A stretch of DNA of 64,000 nucleotides from Glycomyces algeriensis. Its GTDB lineage: Bacteria > Actinomycetota > Actinomycetes > Mycobacteriales > Micromonosporaceae. Shown here piece after piece: positions 25,677 through 34,984 of the stretch. The DNA lies in the NCBI RefSeq assembly GCF_027622855.1, contig NZ_JAPZVR010000022.1, positions 1-64,000 of the forward strand. Direction: 5' to 3'. Position numbers and translations under genes: made by a program. The notes below the pieces were generated by a model. It was not told the DNA's origin and did not search any database. It saw only the letters and a program-made list of their open reading frames with translations. Every line of letters begins with the position of its first letter. Within the stretch, counting starts at the first letter, position 1.

Positions 25677-26132
25677 GTGCGTAAGAAGGGCCTCGAGACG
25701 GTGATCCGGGTCGGCGGCGCGGTGGTCGTCACCGCCGCGGCCGTGCTCGCGGCCGTCCTCGAATCCTTCCTCGTGCCGTACTACATCGGCGGGATCGCGG
25801 TCCCGATCGCCGGGGCGATCGCGTTCGTCGCGAACTGGCGCCTGGCGGCGCTGGCCGTGTACTGGACCGGCGGACGCTGGTCCGTGCTGCTCACCGCCCT
25901 CGCCTGGTTCGCGGTGGTCCTCGCCGCCTCCGCCCCCACGGAGGCCGGCTCGCTGGTGATCACCAGCGGCTTCAACGGCTACATGCTGCTCCTGGCGGGG
26001 ACCGCCGGGATCGCCCTCGCGCTGTGGCAGTATTTTCGACCCAGGCCGAACGCCAAGGCCGCCCGACCCGTCGCCGGCCCCCCGGTCGCGGCGCAGGCCA
26101 CCCCTACCGCTACGAAGGAGTCCCGACCGTGA
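25677..26132 (+). CDS. Small membrane protein of unknown function
   Basis: 151 residues, not recognised. About four hydrophobic helices (residues 8-28, 31-50, 60-82, 95-118) follow a basic start (VRKKGLETVIRVGG) and precede a Pro/Ala-rich cytosolic tail. The GTG at 25677 is chosen because TAGGAT ends 7 nt upstream (leaderless) and a longer frame has Arg-rich non-protein-like composition. It overlaps the next membrane-protein gene by 4 nt (GTGA), so the two are translationally coupled and may form a pair. Confidence 0.7.
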   Translation: MRKKGLETVIRVGGAVVVTAAAVLAAVLESFLVPYYIGGIAVPIAGAIAFVANWRLAALAVYWTGGRWSVLLTALAWFAVVLAASAPTEAGSLVITSGFNGYMLLLAGTAGIALALWQYFRPRPNAKAARPVAGPPVAAQATPTATKESRP

Positions 26133-26602
26133 CCCTCCTCAGCCGCCTCCTGATGCCGCACTGGCCCTCGATCTACGGCTTCGGCCTCGGCCTGATCCTC
26201 GCCAACCTGGCCGGCCGGTTCGCCTCCACCAAATGGGGCGAGGGCACCGCGGTCGGCGACCTCGTGGGCGTCTTCACGTTCGGCGCGATGGCCGCCGTCG
26301 CGATCGCGGCCGGGATCTGGTGGGGCGTGCGCCGCCGCCGCCAGGAGATCACCGGCGAGCTCCTGCCGATCTTCGTGGTCGTCACCCTGTTCACCGTCCT
26401 GGTGAACCCGCTCATCGCCCGCGTCGACTACCCGACGCTCGACGGGGTCTTCTCGCAGACCCTCATCTACTTCGCGCTGCTGGCCCTCTCGGGCTGGGTC
26501 GGCTTCCTCATCGTGATGGCGCTCGGCGTCGACATGTACGGCCGCGAGCTCAAGGCCACCCGTATCGCCTGGGAGCGCAAGGCGAACCCGAAGGCCGCCT
26601 AG
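26129..26602 (+). CDS. Small membrane protein, partner of the preceding gene
   Basis: 157 residues, not recognised. Four predicted membrane helices (about 12-32, 46-67, 79-98, 115-137) and a basic C-terminal tail (RELKATRIAWERKANPKAA). GTG at 26129 overlaps the upstream stop and has AAGGAG at spacing 8. Its stop codon shares the sequence CTAG with the stop of the convergent GNAT gene. Confidence 0.7.
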   Translation: MTLLSRLLMPHWPSIYGFGLGLILANLAGRFASTKWGEGTAVGDLVGVFTFGAMAAVAIAAGIWWGVRRRRQEITGELLPIFVVVTLFTVLVNPLIARVDYPTLDGVFSQTLIYFALLALSGWVGFLIVMALGVDMYGRELKATRIAWERKANPKAA

Positions 26603-27546
26603 CTGCGAGCCCGGTACTGGTACCGGTAGCGCTCGGCGTAGCCGAGCCGCTCGTACATGGCGATCGCGGCCTCGTTGTCGGCCTCGACCTGGAGCGCGGC
26701 CCGCCGCGCTCCATTGCCGTGTCCCCAGGCCTCCAGTGCGCGGAGGATCTCGGTGCCGAGGCCCTGGCGCCGGAACGCCGGCAGGGTGCCGATGTTCGTG
26801 ATCGCCACGAGGTCGCCTTCGACCGCGCCCCGGCCCCGGGCGGCGAGTTCGCCGCCGCGGTGGATCTCCGCGTAGCCCCGGCCGGGCCCCGATCCGAAGA
26901 TCCGCGCCGCGACCGCGGGGGCCCCGCGCCCGACCTGCTCCAGCAGTGCCGCACCCGGCGCGTCCACGACCACGGCCTCGCCGTCGTACGCGGTGCTGTC
27001 TTGAGAGGCGCCGTCGAGGCGTTTCGTCATCACCGCGGTGCGGCCCTCGGCCTCCCAGCCGCGCGCCGCCAGTTCGTCGTCGAGCCGCTTTCCCACGCCC
27101 CCCGGCAGGGCGATGAGCGGCCGCGCGCCGCGCGCTTCGTACCAGTCGCCGACCGCCGCGAGCGCCGCGTCGGTCCCGCCGGGCGGCGCGGTCAGCGCCA
27201 GGACCGAGTTCGCGCGCCGCGAGAAGCCCTCGGCGTACCGCAGGAGCCAGCCGCCGAGCTCGGCGGTCTCCGGCGCGGGCCAGGTGGCGGCGAGGTGCCG
27301 TTCCAGTTCGAGGATCTCGGAGAACGGGGTCGGCTTGGGCGGTATCGCCCGTGCCGCGACGACCGCGGACGCGTCGATCGTGACCGCCGTCCCGGAATGC
27401 GCCACACTGTCGGGCAGCACGCGCCAGAACGCCGGGCCCATCTCGATAAGCTCACCGGTGACATCCGTGAACCGGCGACCCGGTTCGGGGTTGGCCAACC
27501 TGATCCGAACCGCCACTCGCCGACCGACGTGCTCTGGTCCCAGCAT
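26599..27546 (-). CDS. GNAT family N-acetyltransferase
   Basis: 315 residues. The C-terminal half is a GNAT domain with the acetyl-CoA loop in ITNIGTLPAFRRQGLGTEIL and the closing motif QVEADNEAAIAMYERLGYAERYRYQY. The N-terminal 75 residues look like a small SH3-like barrel, and the middle may be a degenerate second GNAT fold. Substrate unknown. ATG at 27546 is preferred (GGGGG at spacing 8; TATAGA on the minus strand at 27570-27575), with GTG at 27555 as alternative. It diverges from fdxA, an arrangement seen in other actinobacteria. Confidence 0.8.
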   Translation of the reverse strand: MLGPEHVGRRVAVRIRLANPEPGRRFTDVTGELIEMGPAFWRVLPDSVAHSGTAVTIDASAVVAARAIPPKPTPFSEILELERHLAATWPAPETAELGGWLLRYAEGFSRRANSVLALTAPPGGTDAALAAVGDWYEARGARPLIALPGGVGKRLDDELAARGWEAEGRTAVMTKRLDGASQDSTAYDGEAVVVDAPGAALLEQVGRGAPAVAARIFGSGPGRGYAEIHRGGELAARGRGAVEGDLVAITNIGTLPAFRRQGLGTEILRALEAWGHGNGARRAALQVEADNEAAIAMYERLGYAERYRYQYRARS

Positions 27547-27643
27547 CTGGCGCACCCCCTGCCTTCGGGTCTATACATGGAAATAGGCTCTAGGCTCATC
27601 TCAGCGCAGTCCGCCCGATTGCGCGCTGTAGGAAGGACGACTC

Positions 27644-27964
27644 GTGACTTACGTAATCGCCGAGCCGTGCGTGGACCTCCTCGACAAGGCCTGCATTGAA
27701 GAATGCCCTGTCGACTGCATCTACGAAGGCAACCGTAAGCTCTACATCCACCCTGACGAGTGCGTCGACTGCGGTGCATGCGAGCCGGTGTGCCCGGTCG
27801 AGGCGATCTTCTACGAGGACGACGTCCCCGAGGAGTGGGCCCCGTACACCAAGGCCGAAGTCGACTTCTTCGACGAGATCGGCAGCCCCGGCGGCGCCTC
27901 CAAGGTCGGCAAGATCGACAGCGACGTCCCGTTCGTGGTCGCGCTGCCCGCGAAAGAGGAGTAG
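27644..27964 (+). CDS. fdxA: Seven-iron ferredoxin
   Basis: 106 residues. Eight cysteines are present (C9, C17, C21, C25, C40, C43, C46, C50); the pattern [18 protein letters not shown] plus [12 protein letters not shown] is that of bacterial 3Fe-4S/4Fe-4S ferredoxins (mycobacterial FdxA/FdxC). It is a soluble low-potential electron carrier. GTG start with GGAAGGA upstream. dapC follows 5 nt after the stop, so they share a transcript, as in mycobacteria (Rv1177-Rv1178). Confidence 0.95.
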   Translation: MTYVIAEPCVDLLDKACIEECPVDCIYEGNRKLYIHPDECVDCGACEPVCPVEAIFYEDDVPEEWAPYTKAEVDFFDEIGSPGGASKVGKIDSDVPFVVALPAKEE

Positions 27965-27969
27965 CCGCG

Positions 27970-29085
27970 ATGGCGCTGCGCCGTCTTCACAGCGCCTCCC
28001 CGGCCAGGCGGCTGCCGCGCTTCCCATGGGACCGCATGGCCCCGTATCAGGAGCGCGCGGCGGCCCATCCCGGCGGGATGGTCGACCTCACGGTCGGCGC
28101 CCCCGTGGACGAGGTGCCCGAGTCGATCCGGCAGGCGCTCATCGACGCATCCGCCCGGCCCGGCTACCCGACGGTGGCCGGCCCGGCGGCGCTCCGCGAG
28201 GCGATGCGCTCGTGGCTCCACCGGCACACGGGTGTGGCCGAGGACGTCGCGGTCCTGCCGACCGTGGGTTCCAAGGAGCTGGTCGCGAACCTGCCGCTGC
28301 AGCTCGGCGTCGGCCCCGGCGAAGCCGTGGCCTATCCCGAGATCGCCTACCCGACGTACGAGATCGGCGCGATCCTCGCGAAAGCGGACGCGGTGCCGGT
28401 GGCGGACCCGCGCGACGCCGCGGGCTCGCGCCTGCGCCTGGCGTGGATCAACTACCCGACCAACCCGACCGGTGAGGTCGCCTCCGTCGAGCACCTGCGC
28501 GACCTGGTCCGCTGGGCCCGGGACAGCGGCGTGGTGCTCGCCAGCGACGAGTGCTACCTGACGCTCGGCTGGGACGACGAGCAGCCGCCCGTGTCGGTCC
28601 TCGACCCGCGCGTGAACGACGGGGACCTCACGGGTCTCCTTGCGGCGCACTCGCTTTCGAAGCGCTCGAACCTGGCCGGATACCGCTCCGCGTTCCTCGC
28701 CGGGGACCCCGGGCTCATCGCGGACCTCCTGGAGATCCGCCGCCACTCGGGGTTCATGGTCCCGTGGGCCGTCCAGCAGGCCACCATCGCGGCCCTGCAC
28801 GACGAGTCGCACGCGATCGAGCAGCGCGCCCGCTACGGGCACCGGCGCAGCGTCCTGCGCGGCGCGGTCGAGGCCGCCGGCTTCCGCATCGACCACTCGA
28901 CCGCGGGCCTGTACCTCTGGGCCACGCGCGGCGAGGACTGCTGGGACACCGTGCAGTGGCTCGCCGACCGCGGCATCCTCGCCGCGGCGGGGGAGTTCTA
29001 CGGCGCCAAGGGCGGGCAGCACGTGCGCCTGTCCCTCACCGCCACCGACGACGCGATCAACGACGCCGCGCAGCGGCTGAAGTAG
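27970..29085 (+). CDS. dapC: N-succinyldiaminopimelate aminotransferase
   Basis: 371 residues, a class I/II PLP aminotransferase of the lysine/mDAP pathway. Visible motifs: VGSKELVANLP, NYPTNPTGE (cofactor Asn), SDECYLTLGW (Asp/Tyr) and HSLSKRSNLAGYRSAF with the Schiff-base Lys; the final Arg for carboxylate binding is in VRLSLTATDD. ATG at 27970 with GAGGAG at spacing 9. Position directly after fdxA supports DapC rather than a general aminotransferase. A strong terminator follows. Confidence 0.9.
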   Translation: MALRRLHSASPARRLPRFPWDRMAPYQERAAAHPGGMVDLTVGAPVDEVPESIRQALIDASARPGYPTVAGPAALREAMRSWLHRHTGVAEDVAVLPTVGSKELVANLPLQLGVGPGEAVAYPEIAYPTYEIGAILAKADAVPVADPRDAAGSRLRLAWINYPTNPTGEVASVEHLRDLVRWARDSGVVLASDECYLTLGWDDEQPPVSVLDPRVNDGDLTGLLAAHSLSKRSNLAGYRSAFLAGDPGLIADLLEIRRHSGFMVPWAVQQATIAALHDESHAIEQRARYGHRRSVLRGAVEAAGFRIDHSTAGLYLWATRGEDCWDTVQWLADRGILAAAGEFYGAKGGQHVRLSLTATDDAINDAAQRLK

Positions 29086-29114
29086 CGGCTGGCGCGGTAA
29101 CGAAGACACGGCGA

Positions 29115-29143
29115 AGGGCCCGCGGCTGGAAGCCGCGGGCCCT
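29115..29143. terminator. Terminator after dapC
   Basis: A perfect 13-bp stem (AGGGCCCGCGGCT) with a 3-nt loop, between dapC and a convergent minus-strand gene; it may serve both. Confidence 0.85.
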
Positions 29144-29161
29144 CGTTCGTCGCGGCGAGTC

Positions 29162-29656
29162 CTACTCGGCGACCGGCGGTGCGACCGGCGGCGGCGGCAG
29201 TTTCGCCAGGGCGTCCTGGCACTGCGTGGTCAGCGCGGCGATGTCCGGCAGCGGCGCGTCGCCGCCGGGGGCCGGTGCCGGCGGCGGCGGCAGCTGCTCC
29301 GAGCCCTCGACCGGCGGCGCCGGCGCGGCCGGCGCGTCGGCCGGCAGCGCGGCCAGCAGGTCGGTGACGCATTTGAGCAGGTCGGGCAGTTTCGCCAGCG
29401 CCGTCGGGTCGGGCAGTCCCGGAGGCGGGTCGACCGGCAGCGGCGGCAGCTGCTCGCCGTTGACGGTCTGGACCGCGTGAGTCCCGACGGCGTGAGTCTC
29501 GACCGCGTGAGTTTCGACCTCGGCCGCGCTGACGGCCGGTGCGGCCGCGAGCATCGCGAGCGGGACGGCGGCCCCGACCACGACGGCACGCCAGGTCCCC
29601 TTGGTGGATTCGGTCTCGGCTTCGGTGTGTTCTCTGTTGAACATGGACAATGCCAT
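29162..29656 (-). CDS. Small secreted proline-rich protein
   Basis: 164 residues, not recognised. A charged start is followed by a hydrophobic helix (about 23-45) ending AVSAA, a likely signal peptide. The mature part opens with degenerate repeats (VETHAVETHAVGTHAVQT), then Pro-rich stretches separating two short helices, each with one Cys (LLKCVTDLL and TTQCQDAL) that could form a disulfide. Probably a cell-surface or secreted structural peptide. ATG at 29656 with AATCCTC but no clear Shine-Dalgarno. Confidence 0.65.
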   Translation of the reverse strand: MALSMFNREHTEAETESTKGTWRAVVVGAAVPLAMLAAAPAVSAAEVETHAVETHAVGTHAVQTVNGEQLPPLPVDPPPGLPDPTALAKLPDLLKCVTDLLAALPADAPAAPAPPVEGSEQLPPPPAPAPGGDAPLPDIAALTTQCQDALAKLPPPPVAPPVAE

Positions 29657-29984
29657 GAGGATTGCTCCCGTTTGATCGTCGGCTTTCCCGGCTCAGGCGC
29701 GGTCCGTGCGAACCGCCGGTGGGGGCGACTCGGCCGCCCTTCGACACCGAGATGTCTACTTTCCGTAGCACTTTAAGGACTCATCGTGACCAACGCTTGG
29801 CTTCGCTGAAAACAAACCGCACCCCTGTCGCACGAGTAAGCCGACTTCACCGGAGTTGACCTGGAGCAATGCCGAAACATGAGGTACATCGTCCGAAAGT
29901 CGACAATCCACCGCGGACCCCCGGCGGAGGTCCTAGGACCAGAACCCCATGGCACATGTCGGACCCTTCGGCCACACTGGTCGA
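29657..29984. other. Divergent intergenic region
   Basis: About 330 nt between the secreted protein and the ATPase gene. An AT-richer core (29750-29900) includes TTGACC (29856-29861) on the plus strand; no matching -10 at a standard distance is obvious. CACACT ends 6 nt before the ATPase GTG. Confidence 0.5.
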
Positions 29985-32900
29985 GTGACCATCCTGATCG
30001 GCCGCGACCATCCGGCGGCGGCCCTCCGCTCGGCCGTCCAACGCACCGTCCACAGCCACGGCGGGCTCGCGCTCGTCACCGGCGAGGCGGGCATCGGCAA
30101 GTCCACGCTCGTCACCGACATCGCCGCCGCCTTCCGCGGCGAGCTCACCGTCGCCTTCGCCACCTCCTGGGAGTCCGAGGCCGTCCCCGACCACTGGCTC
30201 TGGGTCCAGGTCCTGCGCTCGCTCCGCGCCCAGCTCGGCGACGAGACCTGGCAGGAACTCCACCCCGCGCCGCCCGTCGCCGCCCTCCTCGGCCTGGGCG
30301 ACGGCTCCGCGCCCGCCCAGTTCGAGCTCTACGACGCCGTCACCCAGATCCTGATCAGCGCCTCCCAGCGCGGCCCGGTTCTCGTCGTCCTCGACGACCT
30401 CCACTTCGCCGACCCCGGCAGCCTCGAACTGCTCAAGTTCGCCTCCCAGCACACCTGGTTCGAGCGCGTCCTGTTCGTGGCCACCTACCGCGACTCCGAG
30501 ATCGACCCCGGCCACCGCCTGCGGGCCCGGATGCTGCCGCTCGTCGCCAAGGCGACCATGATCAGCCTCGAAGGGCTCGACGAGCACGGCGTCGCCGAAC
30601 TCTGCCGCACCACCGTCGGCGACGCGCCCGACGCCGACACTGTCGCCGAGATCACCCGCCGCACCGGCGGCAACCCGTTCTTCGTTGAGCAGACCGCGCA
30701 ACTGTGGGCCTCCGGGCAGCGCGTCGACGCCACCACCGCCGGGATGCGCGACGCGCTCCAGCGCCGCATCGACCAGCTCCCCGAACCCCTCGTCAGGATG
30801 CTCACCCTCGCCTCGGTCGGCGGTCGCGAGTTCCACGCCGGCGTCATGTCCCAGGCCTCCGGGCTCGACCTCCACCGGATCGAGTCCGCGCTCGACGCCG
30901 CCTGCCAGACCCGGCTCGTGCGCCGCGAGTCCGACCGGTACGTGTTCGTCCACGACCTCGTGCGCGAGACCCTCTACAACACGATGACCAGTGACGAGGC
31001 CGCCCACCACCACGGGTGCATCGTGCGCGCCCTCGTCGCCGACGAGTCGCTGCAGAAGCTCATGCTCTCCACCGAGATCGCCCACCACGCCTGGCTCGCC
31101 GGAGACGACCTCGACCCCGTGATCGCCGTCGAGTTCCTCGAGCGGGCCGCCACCGAGTCCCGCGGCTGCCTCAGCGCCCCCGGCGCCGAGAAGTACTTCC
31201 GCCGCGCCCTCGAACGCTGCACCCCCGCGATGGTGCGGCGCAGGATCCTCCTCCGCCTCGAACTGGCCGGCACCGTCAAATGGCTCCAGCGCGAAGAGGA
31301 GTCCTGGAAGCTCTACGACCAGGCCGTCCTCGAGGCCCGCGACTCCGGCGACCCGATGCTGCTCGCCCGCGCCGCCATCGAACTGCCCCAGAACGAACGC
31401 GTGGACGCCCTGTGCCGCCTGAAGGCCGACGCGTACGAGGCGCTCGCCGGGAAGCGCCCCGACCCCGCCCTCGACCACGACGGCCTGACCCGGCAGCTCA
31501 ACTACGAGTTCCTCATGGCCGCCAGGCAGACCGGCGACGACGAGGAGGTCGCCTTCGGCCTGTGGGCCACGCACTCGGTCGACTGGGGCCCGGGCACCGC
31601 CGCCGCCCGCCAGGTCATCGTCGAAGAGCTCGACGAGATCACCCGCCGCACCGGCGACGTCGACATGCGCCTGTTCGCCGCCTCCCTGCGCTGGGTCGCG
31701 ATGCTCGAGCAGGGCGACCCCGCCTTCCGCTCCCAGGTCGACCTCTTCTGCGCCCTCGCCGAGAACAGCGACTCCGAGCGCTGGCACAGCGGGGCCGACA
31801 TCGACCACGCCGTCATCGACATCGTGCAGGGCCGCTGGGACTCCGCCGCCGAACGCATCGACAAGGCCTACGCCGTCGCCGGCGACGACCCCATGAACGA
31901 CCACATGATGCGCCACCTCCGCTGGGAGCTCGCGTTCGCGCGCGGCGAAGCGCCCGAGCCGGCTCCCGACTCGTGGCGGACCCACTTCGGGGTATGGCAC
32001 TCAGACCTGCTCACCGGCCTGAGCGCCGTGCGCCGCGGCGACCTCGACGAGGCCCACCGGGTCAAGGCCCGCCTCGACGGCGAGGCCGACCCGCACGACG
32101 CCTGGGTCTCCCTGCGCCTGCGCTTCGAGGTCGAACTCGCCGCCGCCGAAGGCGACACCGAAGCCATCGCGGCACTGCGCGAACGGCTCGAACCCCACGA
32201 AGGCGAATGGCTCGTCGCCCTATGGGGCAGCAGCGTCCACGGCCCCATCAGCCACTGGCTCGGCGTACTCGCCGCCGCCTCCGGCGACCACGCCCGCGCC
32301 ACAGCGCACTTCGCCGCCGCGATCGAGCAGGCCGAGCGGCTCGACGCCCCGCCCTGGGCCGAGGCCGCCCGCAGCGCCCTCGCCGAAATCGCCGCCCCCG
32401 CACCGGAACCCGAGCGCCGCACCGCGGCCGCCACCGGCGCGGTCTTCCGCCGCGACGGCTCCACCTGGACGCTCCGCTACGAAGGCCGCGGCGTCCACCT
32501 CCCGCACACCAAAGGCCTCGCCGACCTGCACCGGCTCCTGCAGCGGCCTGGCGTCGAAGTCAGCGCCGTCGACCTCTTGGCAGTGCCCCTGAACGACCTC
32601 GAAGGCGGCGAAGCGGTCACGGCCGACGCCCGCCTCGGCGGCGACGACCTCCTCGACGCCGAAGCCCGCGCCCGCTACCGCGACCACCTCGAGACCCTCG
32701 ACGAGCAGATCGACACCGCCGCAGCACTCGGCGACGACGCCCGAGCCGCCCGCCTCGACGCCGAACGCCAGGCCCTCATCGAGCAGCTCAAAGCCGCCAC
32801 CGGCCTCGGCGGCCGCTCCCGCCGCCTCGGCGACAACGCCGAACGCGCCCGCAAGAGCGTCACCAACCGCATCCGCAACACCCTCAAGAAGATCGAGGCC

Positions 32901-32999
32901 GTCCACCCCGCGCTGGCCCGCCACTTGAGCGCCGCCGTCGCCACCGGCTCGGCCTGCGTCTACCGGCCCGAAACCGAAGCGCCCCACTGGGAGCTGTGA
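29985..32999 (+). CDS. Large AAA/STAND ATPase regulator-like protein
   Basis: 1004 residues. An N-terminal AAA_16-type ATPase has Walker A GEAGIGKST (33-41) and Walker B VLVVLDDLHFADP (132-144), followed by a winged-helix region (VFVHDLVRETLY). The middle is helical, probably tetratricopeptide-like. The C-terminal 170 residues contain a short beta segment (WTLRYEGRGVHLPHTKGLAD), a coiled coil and a basic helix (NAERARKSVTNRIRNTLKKI), as seen in actinobacterial ATPases related to LuxR/BTAD regulators, but no classical LuxR helix-turn-helix is evident. Role probably signalling. GTG at 29985 is more likely than 29949. Confidence 0.75.
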   Translation: MTILIGRDHPAAALRSAVQRTVHSHGGLALVTGEAGIGKSTLVTDIAAAFRGELTVAFATSWESEAVPDHWLWVQVLRSLRAQLGDETWQELHPAPPVAALLGLGDGSAPAQFELYDAVTQILISASQRGPVLVVLDDLHFADPGSLELLKFASQHTWFERVLFVATYRDSEIDPGHRLRARMLPLVAKATMISLEGLDEHGVAELCRTTVGDAPDADTVAEITRRTGGNPFFVEQTAQLWASGQRVDATTAGMRDALQRRIDQLPEPLVRMLTLASVGGREFHAGVMSQASGLDLHRIESALDAACQTRLVRRESDRYVFVHDLVRETLYNTMTSDEAAHHHGCIVRALVADESLQKLMLSTEIAHHAWLAGDDLDPVIAVEFLERAATESRGCLSAPGAEKYFRRALERCTPAMVRRRILLRLELAGTVKWLQREEESWKLYDQAVLEARDSGDPMLLARAAIELPQNERVDALCRLKADAYEALAGKRPDPALDHDGLTRQLNYEFLMAARQTGDDEEVAFGLWATHSVDWGPGTAAARQVIVEELDEITRRTGDVDMRLFAASLRWVAMLEQGDPAFRSQVDLFCALAENSDSERWHSGADIDHAVIDIVQGRWDSAAERIDKAYAVAGDDPMNDHMMRHLRWELAFARGEAPEPAPDSWRTHFGVWHSDLLTGLSAVRRGDLDEAHRVKARLDGEADPHDAWVSLRLRFEVELAAAEGDTEAIAALRERLEPHEGEWLVALWGSSVHGPISHWLGVLAAASGDHARATAHFAAAIEQAERLDAPPWAEAARSALAEIAAPAPEPERRTAAATGAVFRRDGSTWTLRYEGRGVHLPHTKGLADLHRLLQRPGVEVSAVDLLAVPLNDLEGGEAVTADARLGGDDLLDAEARARYRDHLETLDEQIDTAAALGDDARAARLDAERQALIEQLKAATGLGGRSRRLGDNAERARKSVTNRIRNTLKKIEAVHPALARHLSAAVATGSACVYRPETEAPHWEL

Positions 33000-33035
33000 A
33001 CGCGGACGGGGCCGGGTGTTGTTCGAATGAAGCTC

Positions 33036-33893
33036 TTACTTGCGGTTGTAGGCCCTGATCGTCAGGAACCCGAAGACCGCGATGAAACCGGCCGACCAGA
33101 TCAGCGTCGTGACCACCGAAGCGGAGTCCACGTTGCCGTCGAACAGGCCCCGCACGCCGTCGACCAGCTGGCTGATCGGCGTGTTCTCGACGATCGGCTG
33201 CAGCCAGCCGGGCATCGTCGACGGGTCCACCATGATGTTCGACAGGAACGTCATCGGGAACATGATCGACATCGAGATCGACATGACGGTCTTCTCCGAC
33301 CGCGTGATCAGGCCCAGCCAGGTCCACAGCCACGAGAACGCGAAGCAGAACAGCAGCAGCAGCCCCACGCCCAGCAGCACGCCGACCGCGCCGCCGTCGG
33401 GCCGGTAGCCCATGATCAGGCCCGTGCCGAACATGACCGCTCCCGCTGCGGCGTAACGGAACACGTCCGCCAGCAGGTACCCGACCATCGGCGCGGCCCG
33501 CCAGATCGGCAGCGTCCGGAACCGGTCCGAGACGCCCTTGTTGATGTCGATGTTCACGCTCATGCCCGTGTACATCGTGGTCATCACGATGCTCATCACC
33601 ATGATGCCCGGCAGCAGGAACTGCAGGTAGTCACCAGTGCCGCCGGCGATCGCGCCGCCGAACAGGTACGTGAACATCAGCAGCATCATGATCGGGAACA
33701 GCAGGATGTCGAACGCCTGCTCGGGCACGTGCTTGATCTTCAGCATCGAGCGCCAGGCGAACGCCCGCGCCGAGGCGAACGCGCTCGGCGCCGCCGGCCG
33801 CTCGCCGGTGGCCAGGAGCCTGCGCAGGTGTTCCTTCTCGACCGGTGCCGGAGCGTCGACATCGGACTTCGTGTTGGGTTGCGTGACAGTCAT
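33036..33893 (-). CDS. DrrB-type ABC-2 permease
   Basis: 285 residues with six membrane helices of the ABC-2 exporter fold, after a 50-residue cytosolic N-terminus. Motifs FPIMMLLMFTYLFGG, LPGIMVMSIVMTTMYTG and NTPISQLVDGVRGL match daunorubicin-resistance DrrB-like permeases. With the ATPase encoded upstream it should form an exporter for a hydrophobic compound or lipid. ATG at 33893 with AAGGAA upstream; the gap to the ATPase gene is 30 nt, so they form an operon. Confidence 0.9.
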   Translation of the reverse strand: MTVTQPNTKSDVDAPAPVEKEHLRRLLATGERPAAPSAFASARAFAWRSMLKIKHVPEQAFDILLFPIMMLLMFTYLFGGAIAGGTGDYLQFLLPGIMVMSIVMTTMYTGMSVNIDINKGVSDRFRTLPIWRAAPMVGYLLADVFRYAAAGAVMFGTGLIMGYRPDGGAVGVLLGVGLLLLFCFAFSWLWTWLGLITRSEKTVMSISMSIMFPMTFLSNIMVDPSTMPGWLQPIVENTPISQLVDGVRGLFDGNVDSASVVTTLIWSAGFIAVFGFLTIRAYNRK

Positions 33894-33923
33894 TGCGAGT
33901 TCCTTCCTGAAAGTCCGTAGGGG

Positions 33924-34883
33924 TTAGGCGTCGACTTTGTTCGTCAGCGAGAGGAAGACCTCGTCGAGGCTCGGCTGGCCGAGCGAGAAGTCGTCCACGA
34001 GGATGCCGGCGCGGGCGAGCTCGCCGAGGGCGTGCGAGCCCTGCTCGGCGGTGTCCTGGCCGGGGGCCAGGCGCGCGGTGAGCGCCACCGGGTCGTCGTC
34101 GAACGCGACTTCCCCGGCCAGTGCCTCGGTGAGCACCTTCTGCGCGTGCTCGCGCTGGTCGGCGTGGTGCAGCCGCACCCGGATCGAACCCGCGCCCACC
34201 GAGGACTTCAGCTGGCCCGGCGTGCCCTCGGCGATGACCTTGCCGGTGTCGATGACCGCGATGCGGCTCGCCAACTGGTCGGCCTCCTCCAGGTACTGGG
34301 TCGTCAGCAGCACCGTGGTGCCCTCGCCGACGATCGTCCGGACCACGTCCCACACCTGGTTGCGGCTGCGCGGGTCCAGGCCCGTCGTCGGCTCGTCCAG
34401 GAACAGGAGCTTCGGCGTCACGATGATCGACGCGGCGATGTCCAGACGCCGGCGCATACCGCCCGAGTACGCCTTCACCAGCTTGCCGCCCGCGGCGGTC
34501 AACCCGAACGCCTCCAGCAGGTCCGCGGCGCGCGACCGCGCCGCCGGCTTCCCGTAGCCGTACAACCGCGACAGCAGCACCAGGTTCTCCAACCCGGTCA
34601 GGTCCTCGTCCAGCGACGCGTACTGCCCGGTGAGGCTCACCTGGGACCGCACCGAAGCGGCGTCCGAGATCAGATCGCGGCCGAACACGGTCGCATTGCC
34701 GGCGTCCGGACGCAGCAGGGTGGCCAGCATCCGAACCGTGGTGGTCTTGCCGGCCCCGTTCGGGCCGAGCACGCCGTAGACCGTGCCGGCCGGGACCTCG
34801 AGGTCCACGCCGTCGACCGCCTTGACGTCTTTGAAGTGCTTGACGAGCCCTTCGGCTCGGATCGCGAGGTCGCGCTGCGACAT
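33924..34883 (-). CDS. DrrA-type ABC transporter ATPase
   Basis: 319 residues. Walker [12 protein letters not shown]-loop [15 protein letters not shown], signature [12 protein letters not shown], Walker [13 protein letters not shown] and the H/switch region ([12 protein letters not shown], with Gln where many ABC ATPases have His neighbours) are in order; the C-terminal domain ending in [10 protein letters not shown] is typical of DrrA. ATG at 34883 is chosen because GGAGG precedes it at spacing 5; an ATG at 34919 is less likely. Powers the DrrB-like permease. Confidence 0.92.
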   Translation of the reverse strand: MSQRDLAIRAEGLVKHFKDVKAVDGVDLEVPAGTVYGVLGPNGAGKTTTVRMLATLLRPDAGNATVFGRDLISDAASVRSQVSLTGQYASLDEDLTGLENLVLLSRLYGYGKPAARSRAADLLEAFGLTAAGGKLVKAYSGGMRRRLDIAASIIVTPKLLFLDEPTTGLDPRSRNQVWDVVRTIVGEGTTVLLTTQYLEEADQLASRIAVIDTGKVIAEGTPGQLKSSVGAGSIRVRLHHADQREHAQKVLTEALAGEVAFDDDPVALTARLAPGQDTAEQGSHALGELARAGILVDDFSLGQPSLDEVFLSLTNKVDA

Positions 34884-34944
34884 GTCCGCCTCCTGGATGG
34901 TCTGCTCAGTTGCTCTCATCCAGAAGGCGCTACGCGCACGCCAC

Positions 34945-34975
34945 GGCCCCCGCTACATCCGATGTAGCGGGGGCC
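34945..34975 (-). terminator. Terminator after the P-type ATPase gene
   Basis: GGCCCCCGCTACATC and its complement form a 15-bp palindrome with a 1-nt centre, 10 nt past the stop of the minus-strand P-type ATPase and before the ABC exporter genes. Confidence 0.75.
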
Positions 34976-34984
34976 GGAGCCTTG

